Source: Flavobacteriales bacterium (GTDB taxonomy: Bacteria > Bacteroidota > Bacteroidia > Flavobacteriales_F > PHOS-HE28). From it: a DNA stretch of 64,000 bases. Below the pieces are notes generated by a model. The model worked only from the letters and a program-made list of their open reading frames with translations, was not told where the DNA came from and made no database searches. Positions 43,854 through 52,865 of the stretch are shown here, in pieces (within the stretch, counting starts at the first letter, position 1; the number at the start of each line of letters is the position of its first letter). The stretch is from contig JADZAC010000026.1 in the NCBI GenBank assembly GCA_020852835.1, positions 23,178 to 87,177 on the forward strand. Reading direction: 5' to 3'. The translations under genes were made by a program, and so were the position numbers.

Positions 43854-44474
43854 ATGCTGCTGCCCATCCACCCCAAGAACCCGGAACCGCGAAAGATCCG
43901 GGACGTGGTGCAGCGGTTGAACAAAGGTGCCGTGGTGGTGTGCCCTACGGACACGGTTTACGCGTATGCGTGCAGTGCCCACCAGGCCCGTGCGATGGAG
44001 GCCATTGCCCGGGCCAAGGGCACGAAGGCCCACAAAATGAACCTCTCGCTGATCTGCAAGGACCTGAGCCAGCTCAGCTTGTATGCGCGGGCGATCGACA
44101 CTCCCGGTTTCCGCGTGATGAAGCGGGCCCTGCCCGGACCGTACACGTTCATTGTGCCGGCCAGCAGTGAGATCCCCCGCCTGTTCAAAAACAACAAGCA
44201 CACCGTGGGCATCCGCGTGCCGGACCACCCGATCCCCTTGGCCTTGGTGGAGGAATTGGGCCATGCCTTGGTGGTGACCAGCGTGCACGATGCCGACGAG
44301 CTGCTCGAGTACACCACGGATCCCGAACGGATCCACGACCGCGTGGGGCATCAGGTGGACCTGGTGATCGATGGCGGCACGGGCGGCTTGGAAGGATCCA
44401 CGGTGATCGACCTCACCACCGCTCCCCCTACGGTGATCCGGGAAGGAAAGGGGCCGGTGGACGGATTGTTATAG
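43854..44474 (+). CDS. L-threonylcarbamoyladenylate synthase family (YrdC/TsaC/Sua5)
   Basis: 206 residues with the YrdC fold: IRDVVQRLNKGAVVVCPTDTVYAYAC, AIARAKGTKAHKMNLSLICKDLSQ (nucleotide-binding Lys/Ser region), ALPGPYTFIVPAS and VGIRVPDHPI. The enzyme makes threonylcarbamoyl-AMP for the t6A37 modification of tRNA. Bacteroidota often have a second, shorter YrdC-like copy such as this one; I cannot say whether it is the main enzyme. It immediately follows the transaldolase gene. Confidence 0.9.
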   Translation: MLLPIHPKNPEPRKIRDVVQRLNKGAVVVCPTDTVYAYACSAHQARAMEAIARAKGTKAHKMNLSLICKDLSQLSLYARAIDTPGFRVMKRALPGPYTFIVPASSEIPRLFKNNKHTVGIRVPDHPIPLALVEELGHALVVTSVHDADELLEYTTDPERIHDRVGHQVDLVIDGGTGGLEGSTVIDLTTAPPTVIREGKGPVDGLL

Positions 44475-44484
44475 CCTTCCCGTC

Positions 44485-46002
44485 TCAGTTGCCCCATGCA
44501 CGCAATTGCATCCATGCCTGCGGCAGGTGTGCGATCAGGTCCGATGGCAGCATGCCGTCCATGCCCAGTTTCTTTGCAGCCAGATCACCGGCCAGTCCAT
44601 GGGCGTAAACGCCCAGCAATGCGGCCGGGAGTGCATCCAGCCCTTGGGCCCGCAAACCGGTGATGATGCCAGTGAGCACATCACCGCTGCCGCCTTTGGC
44701 CATGCCTGCATTGCCGGTGGAATTGAAAAAGATGCGGCCGTCCGGGGAGCAGACCGCTGAGTTGGCTCCCTTCAGCACCACCACAGACCGGTGTTTCACG
44801 GCGAGTTCCTTGGCCTGCATCAACCGGTCGTGGCTGCTCCCCGCTATACCCGTCAAGCGTTCAAGTTCGCCGGGGTGCGGGGTGAGGATGGTAGCTGGCG
44901 GCAAAAACGCCAACCAAGTCTTGTTCTCCGAGAGGATATTCAGCGCATCCGCGTCCAGCACCAGAGGTGCCGGAGCTTCTTGGACCAGGAGCTTCAGCAA
45001 CCGCACCGTTTCATCGGCTGTTCCGATGCCCGGGCCCACGCCGATCGCAGCGGCCTTCTTGATCTTAGGGAAGCCGGACAAGCAGATCTCCGCGTCCATT
45101 GATGCCATGGCCTCGGGCACCACTGCGTTCATCACCATGGCTTGCCCGGCAGGTACATGCACGGTAAGCAGCCCGCAACCGGTGCGCAAACAGGCCCGGG
45201 CCGCCATGATGGCCGCGCCCATTTTACCAGGCCCGCCAGCCAGCAGCCAGGCGTGGCCAAAATCGCCTTTGTGTGCCGTACGGCCACGGTCGGGCATCAA
45301 GGCGGAGACATCCGAAATTTCCAACACGGCCAACCGTGCGTTCAAGGAAGCGACAAACGCCTTGTCCAACCCGATCGGAACCACTTCCCACTTGCCGCAG
45401 TAGCCGGCCTGATCGGGCAACAGGAGTGCCAGCTTGGGCAATTCCAAGGTGAAGGTGCGATCCGCCTTCACGATGGCCTCCGGGTCGTTGGCTGAATTGT
45501 CGTCCGCGAACAAGCCGGAAGGAAGGTCAATGGCCAACACCTCGTTAGGCAAGGCATTGACCTGCATCACCAACGTCTTCAACCAGCCGGCCAGCGGCTT
45601 CTGAAGCCCGGTGCCAAACAGGGCATCGACCACCAGTGCCCTACTGTCGAATTCAGGAAGCGTGGACCCTTCTGCAATACATGCGATGTGAACCTTGGAC
45701 GCTTCTGCCCTGGCGAGGTTGACTTCGAAATCCGGACTGCCCTGCTGTTTGTAGCGTGGAACCAACACCTGCACGTGCTGCCCGGCCAAGTGCAGCATGC
45801 GGGCCATGGCCAAGCCGTCCCCGCCGTTATTGCCCATGCCCGCCAAGACTACCACTGGGCGCTCCACGCCCAAAGTCTCCTGCAGGCGGTGCGTGCAGTT
45901 GCGCGCCGCACGTTCCATCAGGTCAATGGAGGCGATGGGTTCGTGGGCGATGGTATGCCCATCTGCCAACCGGACCTGCGGAGCTGAAAGTAAGGGCAGC
46001 AT
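44485..46002 (-). CDS. nnr: Bifunctional NAD(P)H-hydrate epimerase / dehydratase
   Basis: 505 residues with two domains. The N-terminal YjeF/NnrE epimerase domain covers about residues 1-215 (MERAARNCTHRL, VVVLAGMGNNGGDGLAMARML, VVDALFGTGLQKPL, AIDLPSGLFADD). The C-terminal NnrD ADP-dependent dehydratase domain covers about 225-500 (HKGDFGHAWLLAGGPGKMGAAI, ATILTPHPGELERLTG, STGNAGMAKGGSGDVLTGII). It repairs hydrated NADH and NADPH. The -7 element TAACTTCG lies four bases from the ATG. It converges with the YrdC-family gene. Confidence 0.95.
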   Translation of the reverse strand: MLPLLSAPQVRLADGHTIAHEPIASIDLMERAARNCTHRLQETLGVERPVVVLAGMGNNGGDGLAMARMLHLAGQHVQVLVPRYKQQGSPDFEVNLARAEASKVHIACIAEGSTLPEFDSRALVVDALFGTGLQKPLAGWLKTLVMQVNALPNEVLAIDLPSGLFADDNSANDPEAIVKADRTFTLELPKLALLLPDQAGYCGKWEVVPIGLDKAFVASLNARLAVLEISDVSALMPDRGRTAHKGDFGHAWLLAGGPGKMGAAIMAARACLRTGCGLLTVHVPAGQAMVMNAVVPEAMASMDAEICLSGFPKIKKAAAIGVGPGIGTADETVRLLKLLVQEAPAPLVLDADALNILSENKTWLAFLPPATILTPHPGELERLTGIAGSSHDRLMQAKELAVKHRSVVVLKGANSAVCSPDGRIFFNSTGNAGMAKGGSGDVLTGIITGLRAQGLDALPAALLGVYAHGLAGDLAAKKLGMDGMLPSDLIAHLPQAWMQLRAWGN

Positions 46003-46006
46003 GGCG

Positions 46007-46014
46007 CGAAGTTA
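46007..46014 (-). promoter_or_regulatory. -7 element for nnr
   Basis: Minus-strand TAACTTCG, four bases before the ATG at 46002; predicts a leaderless message. Confidence 0.5.
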
Positions 46015-46075
46015 TCTGCTCTGCAGGGGGGGCACCCATTCGTTCCAGAAGGTGCGCCCCTGCGGCCACCAACGA

Positions 46076-46101
46076 GAAAGCCCCCGTTTCCGGGGGCTTT
46101 C
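46076..46101 (-). terminator. Terminator of the beta-barrel protein gene
   Basis: A perfect 11-base stem (GAAAGCCCCCG and complement) with a TTTC loop, about 20 bases past the stop codon of the beta-barrel gene on the minus strand. Confidence 0.7.
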
Positions 46102-46122
46102 AGGACCAAAGCGAGGTTTCGC

Positions 46123-46968
46123 TTATTGGAAGTAGAAGTTCACGCCGATGCTGGCGCCGCTCACGCCCGTGTCGATACCGAAGTCGTTCGTCTTGGTGCC
46201 ACCGTCAACCGTGGTGGTTTCAACGGCGGTGCCGGTCCAGCTTTCGGTGGTGGTGCTGCCGTGGCCCATGCTGCTCATGGTGATGCCCCAGGAGTACTCA
46301 CCGCTCAGGGACACTTTGGGAGCGCAGAACCACTCAATGCCGGCGAAGGCACGCAGGCCGAGGCCCATGGTGGAACCCATCTTCTCCTCGGTGTTGCGGG
46401 TAACCGGGTTGTTGGCGTCGATGGCGTTGCCGTATTCCATGGTCTTCTTGGCGCTGCCGAAGCCGATGTCGAACATGGCACCGTACACACCCACCACACG
46501 GGTGCTGCCCACGCGCTTCTCCAGGCCCACGCCCAAGTCGATGCCCATGAAGTTGTACTTGGTCACGTCGTCAACGAAGGTGGCCGGGTTGGTAGCGGGA
46601 ATGGCCGCAACCAGGTTGGTCTCCTTGTGGCTGCCGAAGCCGAGGCGCACTTGGCCGCGGTAGGCCGTGTTGGCATCGATGAGCTTCTTGCCACCGATCA
46701 CCACACCGCCCACGCCCAAGTTGCCACCACCCATGTACTGGTAGCCACGGCTGCTGATCAGGTTGTTCATGGACATTACGCCCGCGTTGTTCCCGTTGTT
46801 GAACAGGTTGCCGGCGTAGTTCAAGAGCGGAGCGGCATCGAAGGTGAGCGCCCAGTCACCGTCCTGGGACAGCCAGTTCTCTCCACGGTTGCTGGTGATC
46901 TCACCTGTTTGGGCGCTGGCCGCCGTTACGGCGAAGAGCGCTGCGGTGAACAGTACAGTCTTCTTCAT
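46123..46968 (-). CDS. Outer-membrane beta-barrel protein, function unknown
   Basis: 281 residues. The signal peptide is MKKTVLFTAALFAVTAASAQ. The mature part is rich in Gly, Asn, Thr and alternating strands (RGQVRLGFGSHKETNLVAAI, NFMGIDLGVGLEKRVGSTRVVGVYGAM, LGLRAFAGIEWFCAPKVSLSGEYSWGITM), and ends VGVNFYFQ, a barrel-type last strand. It has its own strong promoter and terminator and a leader of about 70 bases, suggesting an abundant porin-like protein. Start at ATG 46968 gives the signal peptide. Confidence 0.82.
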   Translation of the reverse strand: MKKTVLFTAALFAVTAASAQTGEITSNRGENWLSQDGDWALTFDAAPLLNYAGNLFNNGNNAGVMSMNNLISSRGYQYMGGGNLGVGGVVIGGKKLIDANTAYRGQVRLGFGSHKETNLVAAIPATNPATFVDDVTKYNFMGIDLGVGLEKRVGSTRVVGVYGAMFDIGFGSAKKTMEYGNAIDANNPVTRNTEEKMGSTMGLGLRAFAGIEWFCAPKVSLSGEYSWGITMSSMGHGSTTTESWTGTAVETTTVDGGTKTNDFGIDTGVSGASIGVNFYFQ

Positions 46969-47041
46969 GACTTTTTGGTTTTGTGTTCTTTGGTTTGTGG
47001 TTGATCCCGTTTGGTCAGTCAAATCTATCCTTTTGCGGGTG

Positions 47042-47072
47042 CAAACTTATAAACGATCCGAACACATTTCAA
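47042..47072 (-). promoter_or_regulatory. Full Bacteroidota promoter of the beta-barrel gene
   Basis: On the minus strand, TTG (plus 47,070-47,072), a 20-base spacer, then TAAGTTTG (plus 47,042-47,049). Both boxes and the spacing match the -33/-7 consensus. The region is A/T-rich compared with its surroundings. Confidence 0.65.
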
Positions 47073-47179
47073 CTAAAAATTGTTGATAGTGCGTGTTCGT
47101 CTGTTCATGTGTGCCATCCGGTCCGAGCTCCCTTGAAGGATTGCGGGGGCGAAAGTAGCACTTCGACGAATACCCGGTT

Positions 47180-47830
47180 TCACCCGTTGGATTTGTTTTC
47201 CACCATGGGCACAAAACTGAAGTTGCCGTGCCGAGTGCTGCGTGCTCCGCCCGCCTCACGCACCACGCTCAACATGGCTTGTCCGCCTTCGCCTCCCACG
47301 GGGATCACCAGGATGCCGCCCATGCGCAACTGCTCCACCAAGGCCTGCGGCACTTCCGGTGCTCCGCAGGTAACAATGATCTTGTCGAAGGGGGCATGCA
47401 GCGGCATGCCCTTGTACCCGTCGCCGTGCTGCAGGTAGGCCCGATAGCCCATTGCGGCAAGGCGCGCTTTGGTGGACAGGTACAAGGGTTTGTGGCGTTC
47501 AATGCTGTGCACCTTGGCGCCCAACTCGCACAATACGGCGGTCTGGTAACCGCACCCGGTCCCGATCTCCAGCACCTTTTCACCTGGTTTTACCTGCAGC
47601 AGCTCTGATTGCACGGCCACCGTATAGGGCTGCGATATGGTTTGCCCGCAGCCTATGGGGAAGGCCTGGTCCACATAAGCGAACCGCTCAAAGGCCGTAT
47701 CGTCAATGAATTGGTGGCGGGGCACCTTGCCGATGGCCGCCAGCACTCTGCCATCCGCAATGCCTTTGGCACGCAGGTCATCCACCAATTTGCGACGCAG
47801 CCCCTGGTGGCGAAAATCGTCCGGTTTCAT
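47180..47830 (-). CDS. pcm: Protein-L-isoaspartate O-methyltransferase
   Basis: 216 residues. Family motifs are RHQGLRRKLVDDLRAKGI, VLAAIGKVPRHQFI, QTISQPYTVAVQSELL, VLEIGTGCGYQTAVLCELGAKVHSIE (SAM-binding motif I), HGDGYKGMPLHAPFDKIIVTCGAPEVPQAL and GGILVIPVG. It repairs isoaspartyl residues by methylation. I start at ATG 47830. It is divergent from the Gfo/Idh gene; the two promoters share about 120 bases. Confidence 0.93.
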   Translation of the reverse strand: MKPDDFRHQGLRRKLVDDLRAKGIADGRVLAAIGKVPRHQFIDDTAFERFAYVDQAFPIGCGQTISQPYTVAVQSELLQVKPGEKVLEIGTGCGYQTAVLCELGAKVHSIERHKPLYLSTKARLAAMGYRAYLQHGDGYKGMPLHAPFDKIIVTCGAPEVPQALVEQLRMGGILVIPVGGEGGQAMLSVVREAGGARSTRHGNFSFVPMVENKSNG

Positions 47831-47935
47831 AGGGGCGGTAAAACTAGGCCACAGGTGGGCGGCACCGCCGCCATGCTGAACGGGCACTGGGAGAAAAGGC
47901 CCGCAACCCGAACCGTGCAAGATGATGGCATCGTC

Positions 47936-47943
47936 TACTTTTG
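47936..47943 (+). promoter_or_regulatory. -7 element for the Gfo/Idh gene
   Basis: TACTTTTG, a match to TAnnTTTG, ten bases before the ATG at 47954. Confidence 0.5.
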
Positions 47944-47953
47944 CCGCCCTCAA

Positions 47954-48937
47954 ATGGACACCCCCCTACGAATTGGCGTGCTGGGCGCCGGCCACTTGGG
48001 CCGGATCCATGTGCAGCAGCTCCGCGAGATCCCCGACTTCGAGATCATCGGTTTGTATGACCCGCATCCCGAAAAGGCGGAGCAGGTCGGCTTGGAGTTC
48101 GGTGTTGCCCGGCATAACAGCATCGACGAGCTGATCGCGGCGTGTGATGCGGTGGACGTGGTAACCCCCACCTTGGCCCATCACGCCTGTGCGATGCAGG
48201 CCATGGATGCCGGGCGCCATGTGTTCATTGAAAAGCCCATTGCCAACACCTTGGAAGAAGCGCGTCAACTGGCTGCCCATGCGCAACGTACCGGTTTGAA
48301 GGTGCAGATCGGCCATGTGGAACGCTTCAACCCCGCCTTTCTGGCCGCGCAAGGCGACCTGAACGGGCCCATGTTCATCGAAACGCACCGGCTGGCGGAA
48401 TTCAATCCGCGCGGCACGGACGTGAGCGTGGTGCTGGACTTGATGATCCACGACCTGGACATCATCCTCCATGTAGTGGGGACGCCCGTGCTGGAAGTGC
48501 ATGCCAGCGGTGTGGCCGTGGTGAGCGACACCCCCGATATCGCCAACGCCCGCATCACCTTCACCAACGGCTGCGTGGCCAACCTCACGGCCAGCCGGAT
48601 CAGCTTGAAAAAAATGCGGAAGAGCCGGTTCTTCCAGAAGGATGCCTACATCGCTGTGGACATGCTGAAGAAGGAAACCGAGATCATGCGCATGCGAACG
48701 GTACAAACCCCGGACCCCTTCGCCGTGACCATGGACCTGGGACCGGGGAAAGGCCACCGGGAGATCACATTTGACAAGCCCGAAATACCGGCCACCAACG
48801 CGATCCGTGAAGAATTGCGCGCATTCGCAACAGCCATCCACCAAAATCGCCAACCGGAAGTACCGGCCCAGGACGGCCTTGCCGCATTGGAACTGGCCCA
48901 CCGCGTGCTGGCCGCCATGGAGCTGCGACCGGCCTGA
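47954..48937 (+). CDS. Gfo/Idh/MocA family oxidoreductase
   Basis: 327 residues. The N-terminal Rossmann fold starts RIGVLGAGHLGRIHVQQLR, with DAVDVVTPTLAHHACAMQAMDAGRHVFIEKPIANTLEEA carrying the EKP motif. The C-terminal domain has GHVERFNPAF and VVLDLMIHDLDIILHVVG, with the catalytic His in the DLMIHDLDI segment. The motif set is close to the UDP-N-acetylglucosamine 3-dehydrogenase-like enzymes of Bacteroidota, but the substrate is inferred only. A sugar-phosphate transferase lies 0.9 kb downstream. Confidence 0.9.
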   Translation: MDTPLRIGVLGAGHLGRIHVQQLREIPDFEIIGLYDPHPEKAEQVGLEFGVARHNSIDELIAACDAVDVVTPTLAHHACAMQAMDAGRHVFIEKPIANTLEEARQLAAHAQRTGLKVQIGHVERFNPAFLAAQGDLNGPMFIETHRLAEFNPRGTDVSVVLDLMIHDLDIILHVVGTPVLEVHASGVAVVSDTPDIANARITFTNGCVANLTASRISLKKMRKSRFFQKDAYIAVDMLKKETEIMRMRTVQTPDPFAVTMDLGPGKGHREITFDKPEIPATNAIREELRAFATAIHQNRQPEVPAQDGLAALELAHRVLAAMELRPA

Positions 48938-48986
48938 CCCCCCATACTGATCGCCCCGCCACATGCGTTACCCGCACAGGAACACC

Positions 48987-49835
48987 ATGACCCGCGCCCT
49001 GCCACTGGTAGGCCTTTGCTGCTGCTTGCTCGCCGCCTGTAAGAAGGAAGGCGCCATTCCTGCATACATACGGGTGGCCCCCCCGGTGGTGGTGGCCGAC
49101 GCAGGCCAAGAGGCCAGTTCGAAGATCACGGACCTGTGGGTATATGTGAACGACCAGCCCGCAGGGGTGTGGCAACCGGGCCGCAGGATCCCGCTGGTGG
49201 CCAATGGGAACAGCACCATAAAGCTCGTCGCCGGGGTGCGGCGCAACGGCATTACAGACAACCGCATCCAGTATCCGTTCTATGCCACATGGCAACAACA
49301 GGTGCACCTGGTGCCGGAGCAGACCACCACCCTTGCACCCGAGTTCCAGTACTTCACCAACCTGAACTATTGGTTGGCGGATCTCAATACCGGCCAGCGC
49401 TTCGACACGCTCAACTGCTCGGCCACCATGCAGTTGGTGCCCTCGGACAGTACGCTGGTGGACCAAGGTGCGCAATATGGCCGCATCGTGCTGGATACGG
49501 ACCACACGATCTACCGGGGCGTAAGCAGCGGCGATGCCTTTACCACTACGGGCGGCGCGGCTTTTCTGGAGATGGACTACCGCAGCGATACCCGATTGCT
49601 GGTGGGCGTGCGCTACTTGGCCGCCGGTGCGCAATACGAAGTGGCCTACGTCTATGCCCTGCCCACCAAGCAGGCGGACGGCAGCATGCCCTGGAACAAG
49701 ATCTATGTGGACCTGGCCGAACCTTGGAACGTGCCCGGAGCCCTGGACAAGCGGTTTTTCATCAAGGCCGAACTTGAAGCTGGCGCCACCAGCGGACTGG
49801 TGGAAGTGGACAACATCAAACTGGTACGCCAGTAG
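48987..49835 (+). CDS. Secreted lipoprotein of unknown function
   Basis: 282 residues. The lipobox is CCLLAAC, followed by KKEG. The mature part is beta-rich: TDLWVYVNDQPAGVWQPGRRIPL resembles a PEGA/Ig-like start, and KRFFIKAELEAG then VEVDNIKLVR resembles the end of a jelly-roll carbohydrate-binding-like fold, as in many Bacteroidota lipoproteins. No enzyme motif was seen. The stop is followed after three bases by the sugar-phosphate transferase gene, so the two may be translated together. Start chosen at ATG 48987. Confidence 0.78.
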   Translation: MTRALPLVGLCCCLLAACKKEGAIPAYIRVAPPVVVADAGQEASSKITDLWVYVNDQPAGVWQPGRRIPLVANGNSTIKLVAGVRRNGITDNRIQYPFYATWQQQVHLVPEQTTTLAPEFQYFTNLNYWLADLNTGQRFDTLNCSATMQLVPSDSTLVDQGAQYGRIVLDTDHTIYRGVSSGDAFTTTGGAAFLEMDYRSDTRLLVGVRYLAAGAQYEVAYVYALPTKQADGSMPWNKIYVDLAEPWNVPGALDKRFFIKAELEAGATSGLVEVDNIKLVRQ

Positions 49836-49838
49836 CGC

Positions 49839-51254
49839 ATGAACCGGAGAACCTTGATCCCGCTGTACCTCGCCGCCGACCTGGTGGCGTCGGGCACGGC
49901 GTGGACACTGTTCTTCCTGTTCCGCAAGCTGTACATGGAACCGCTCAAATTCAACCACCCGGTGGAGGTGGCCCTGGATCGGCAGTTCTGGTTGGGCTTG
50001 GTGACGATCCCGTTGTTCTGGGTGCTGCTCTTCACGGCCATGGGGGGCTACACCGAACTGCTCCGGCGCTTCCGCACCAAGGAACTGGAACAATCCCTGC
50101 TGGTCAGCTTCATCGGGTCCATCGTGATCTTCTTCGCCTTGCTGCTGGATGATGTCATTGCCACACCGGCCTACTACTACTACTCCTTCGGGGTGCTCTT
50201 CGGGCTGAACTTCTTCCTGCTCTTCGGCTTCCGGTTCCTGCTCACCAGCCGCACGGTGAAACGGGTGCACGACCGGCGCATCGGCTTCAACACCGTGCTG
50301 GTGGGCGGCAGCGAAAAGGCCATCGCCATCCACCAGGAGATCGAGAACCTGCCCAAATCACCCGGCAACCGCTTCGTAGGGTTTGTGAGCGTGAACGGGT
50401 GCGATCGGCAATTGGTGGAAACGGGGCTTCCCCTGCTGGGCAAATGGAATGAGCTGCGCACCCTGATCCCCCGCCATGGGGTGGAAGAAGCCATCATTGC
50501 CGTGGAGAGCAGTGAACACGACCATATCAGCAAGATCCTCAATGAGCTGGATGCCACCCCGGTCCGGGTGAAGATCATTCCGGACATGTACGACATCCTG
50601 GCGGGCAGCGTGAAAATGACCAGCATCTTTGGCGCGCCGCTCATTGAGGTGAACGCCCAGATCATGCCGGCCTGGCAGTTCTCCGCCAAGCGCGCCTTCG
50701 ACATCCTGTGCAGTGGCTTGGCCTTGGTACTGCTCTCCCCCTTGTTCCTGATCTTCGCCGTGCTGGTGAAGTTCTCCAGCCCGGGCCCGGTGATCTTCAG
50801 CCAACAACGCATCGGCAAATTCGGCAAACCCTTCCTGATCCGCAAGTTCCGCACCATGTACATGGATGCCGAAGAGAACGGCCCCCAGTTGAGCAGCACC
50901 ACCGACCCCCGGATCACGCCCGTGGGGCGCTGGTTGCGGCGCACCCGCATGGATGAACTGCCCCAGTTCTGGAACGTACTCATCGGCGACATGAGCTTGG
51001 TGGGGCCAAGGCCCGAGCGGCAGTATTTTATCGACGAGATCCTGAAAGTGGCCCCGCATTACCGCCACCTGCACAAAGTGCGGCCGGGCATCACCAGCTG
51101 GGGCCAGGTGAAATTCGGCTATGCCGAAAGCGTGGACCAAATGGTGCGCCGGCTGAAATACGATATCCTGTACATCGAGAACATGAGCTTGGGCGTGGAC
51201 CTGAAGATCCTGGCCTACACGGTGCTCATCATCTTCAAGGGCGACGGCAAGTAG
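49839..51254 (+). CDS. Polyprenyl-phosphate sugar-1-phosphate transferase (WcaJ/WbaP-type)
   Basis: 471 residues. It has four or five membrane helices (residues about 5-130), a nucleotide-binding-like cytoplasmic domain (FNTVLVGGSEKAIAIHQEIE), then a last membrane helix and the catalytic domain (SAKRAFDILCSGLALVLLSP, FSQQRIGKFGKPFLIRKFRTM, RRTRMDELPQFWNVLIGDMSLVGPRPE, VRPGITSWGQVK). It transfers a sugar phosphate from UDP-sugar to undecaprenyl phosphate, starting exopolysaccharide or O-antigen assembly. No glycosyltransferases or flippase lie near. Confidence 0.92.
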   Translation: MNRRTLIPLYLAADLVASGTAWTLFFLFRKLYMEPLKFNHPVEVALDRQFWLGLVTIPLFWVLLFTAMGGYTELLRRFRTKELEQSLLVSFIGSIVIFFALLLDDVIATPAYYYYSFGVLFGLNFFLLFGFRFLLTSRTVKRVHDRRIGFNTVLVGGSEKAIAIHQEIENLPKSPGNRFVGFVSVNGCDRQLVETGLPLLGKWNELRTLIPRHGVEEAIIAVESSEHDHISKILNELDATPVRVKIIPDMYDILAGSVKMTSIFGAPLIEVNAQIMPAWQFSAKRAFDILCSGLALVLLSPLFLIFAVLVKFSSPGPVIFSQQRIGKFGKPFLIRKFRTMYMDAEENGPQLSSTTDPRITPVGRWLRRTRMDELPQFWNVLIGDMSLVGPRPERQYFIDEILKVAPHYRHLHKVRPGITSWGQVKFGYAESVDQMVRRLKYDILYIENMSLGVDLKILAYTVLIIFKGDGK

Positions 51255-51302
51255 GACGCGAACCTGATCGGGCCCTACCTTGCCCCCGCAACGCATCCAC
51301 AC

Positions 51303-52192
<890 letters not shown>

Positions 52193-52196
<4 letters not shown>

Positions 52197-52684
52197 ACCG
52201 CTTGATGGCGGCACTGGTGGTGGCCGGCCTATGGTATTCCGCCTGCGGCCGTTCCAGCTCACCACCGTCGGAAAAAACCGGGGCCGGCGCAGACCCGCCG
52301 GAGAACGTAACCCGCTGCTTTCTGCAGGTCGCAAAAGCCGCGCCCAGCGTAGCAGGTGGGGACACGATCACGGCCACTGCGGACTCACTTGTGGTGCGCA
52401 TCAACCTCTTGGGCGACCTGGTGAACGGCATCTACGAGTTTACTCCCGGCCAGAAAGACCGCCTGTCGGGCACGTTCCAAGGGCATCGGGAAGGAGACCT
52501 GATCACCGCTCTATTCACGTACCATGCAGGAGGAACAACAGGCCGGGTGGAAGTGCTCTTCCGATTGGAACCGAACGGCCTGCGGATCGGCACGGGGGAA
52601 TTGATCGGCGATAGCATCCGCGTGTTCAAGGACAGGAGCAACGCGGTATTCGGGGCCTTGGTGCCGGAAGTTGCCTGTCCCTGA
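52193..52684 (+). CDS. Small lipoprotein of unknown function
   Basis: 163 residues. The signal peptide has the lipobox-like LWYSAC at residues 13-18. The mature part starts with a Ser/Pro-rich linker and then forms a small beta domain (DSLVVRINLLGDLVNGIYEFTPGQKDRL, TYHAGGTTGRVEVLFRLEPNG). Conserved relatives in Bacteroidota carry this same 'NGIYEF...P..KD...G' layout and no function is known to me. The ATG overlaps the stop of the dehydrogenase gene (ATGA), so it is coupled to it. Confidence 0.75.
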
Positions 52685-52865
52685 CCCCAAGCTACCGAGC
52701 TGGCAGCCCAGGATCTAACTGCAACTCCGGCCCAGGTGCAGCAGGTTGCCCCGTACCGCCGGACCGGGGTACTTTGGAACAGATCGCCATCGGCCCCTTG
52801 CCGCCGATCCAGGGATCGTGCCCGGCCATGGAGCCGTGATTACCTTGGCACTTTCCCCTCTCCGC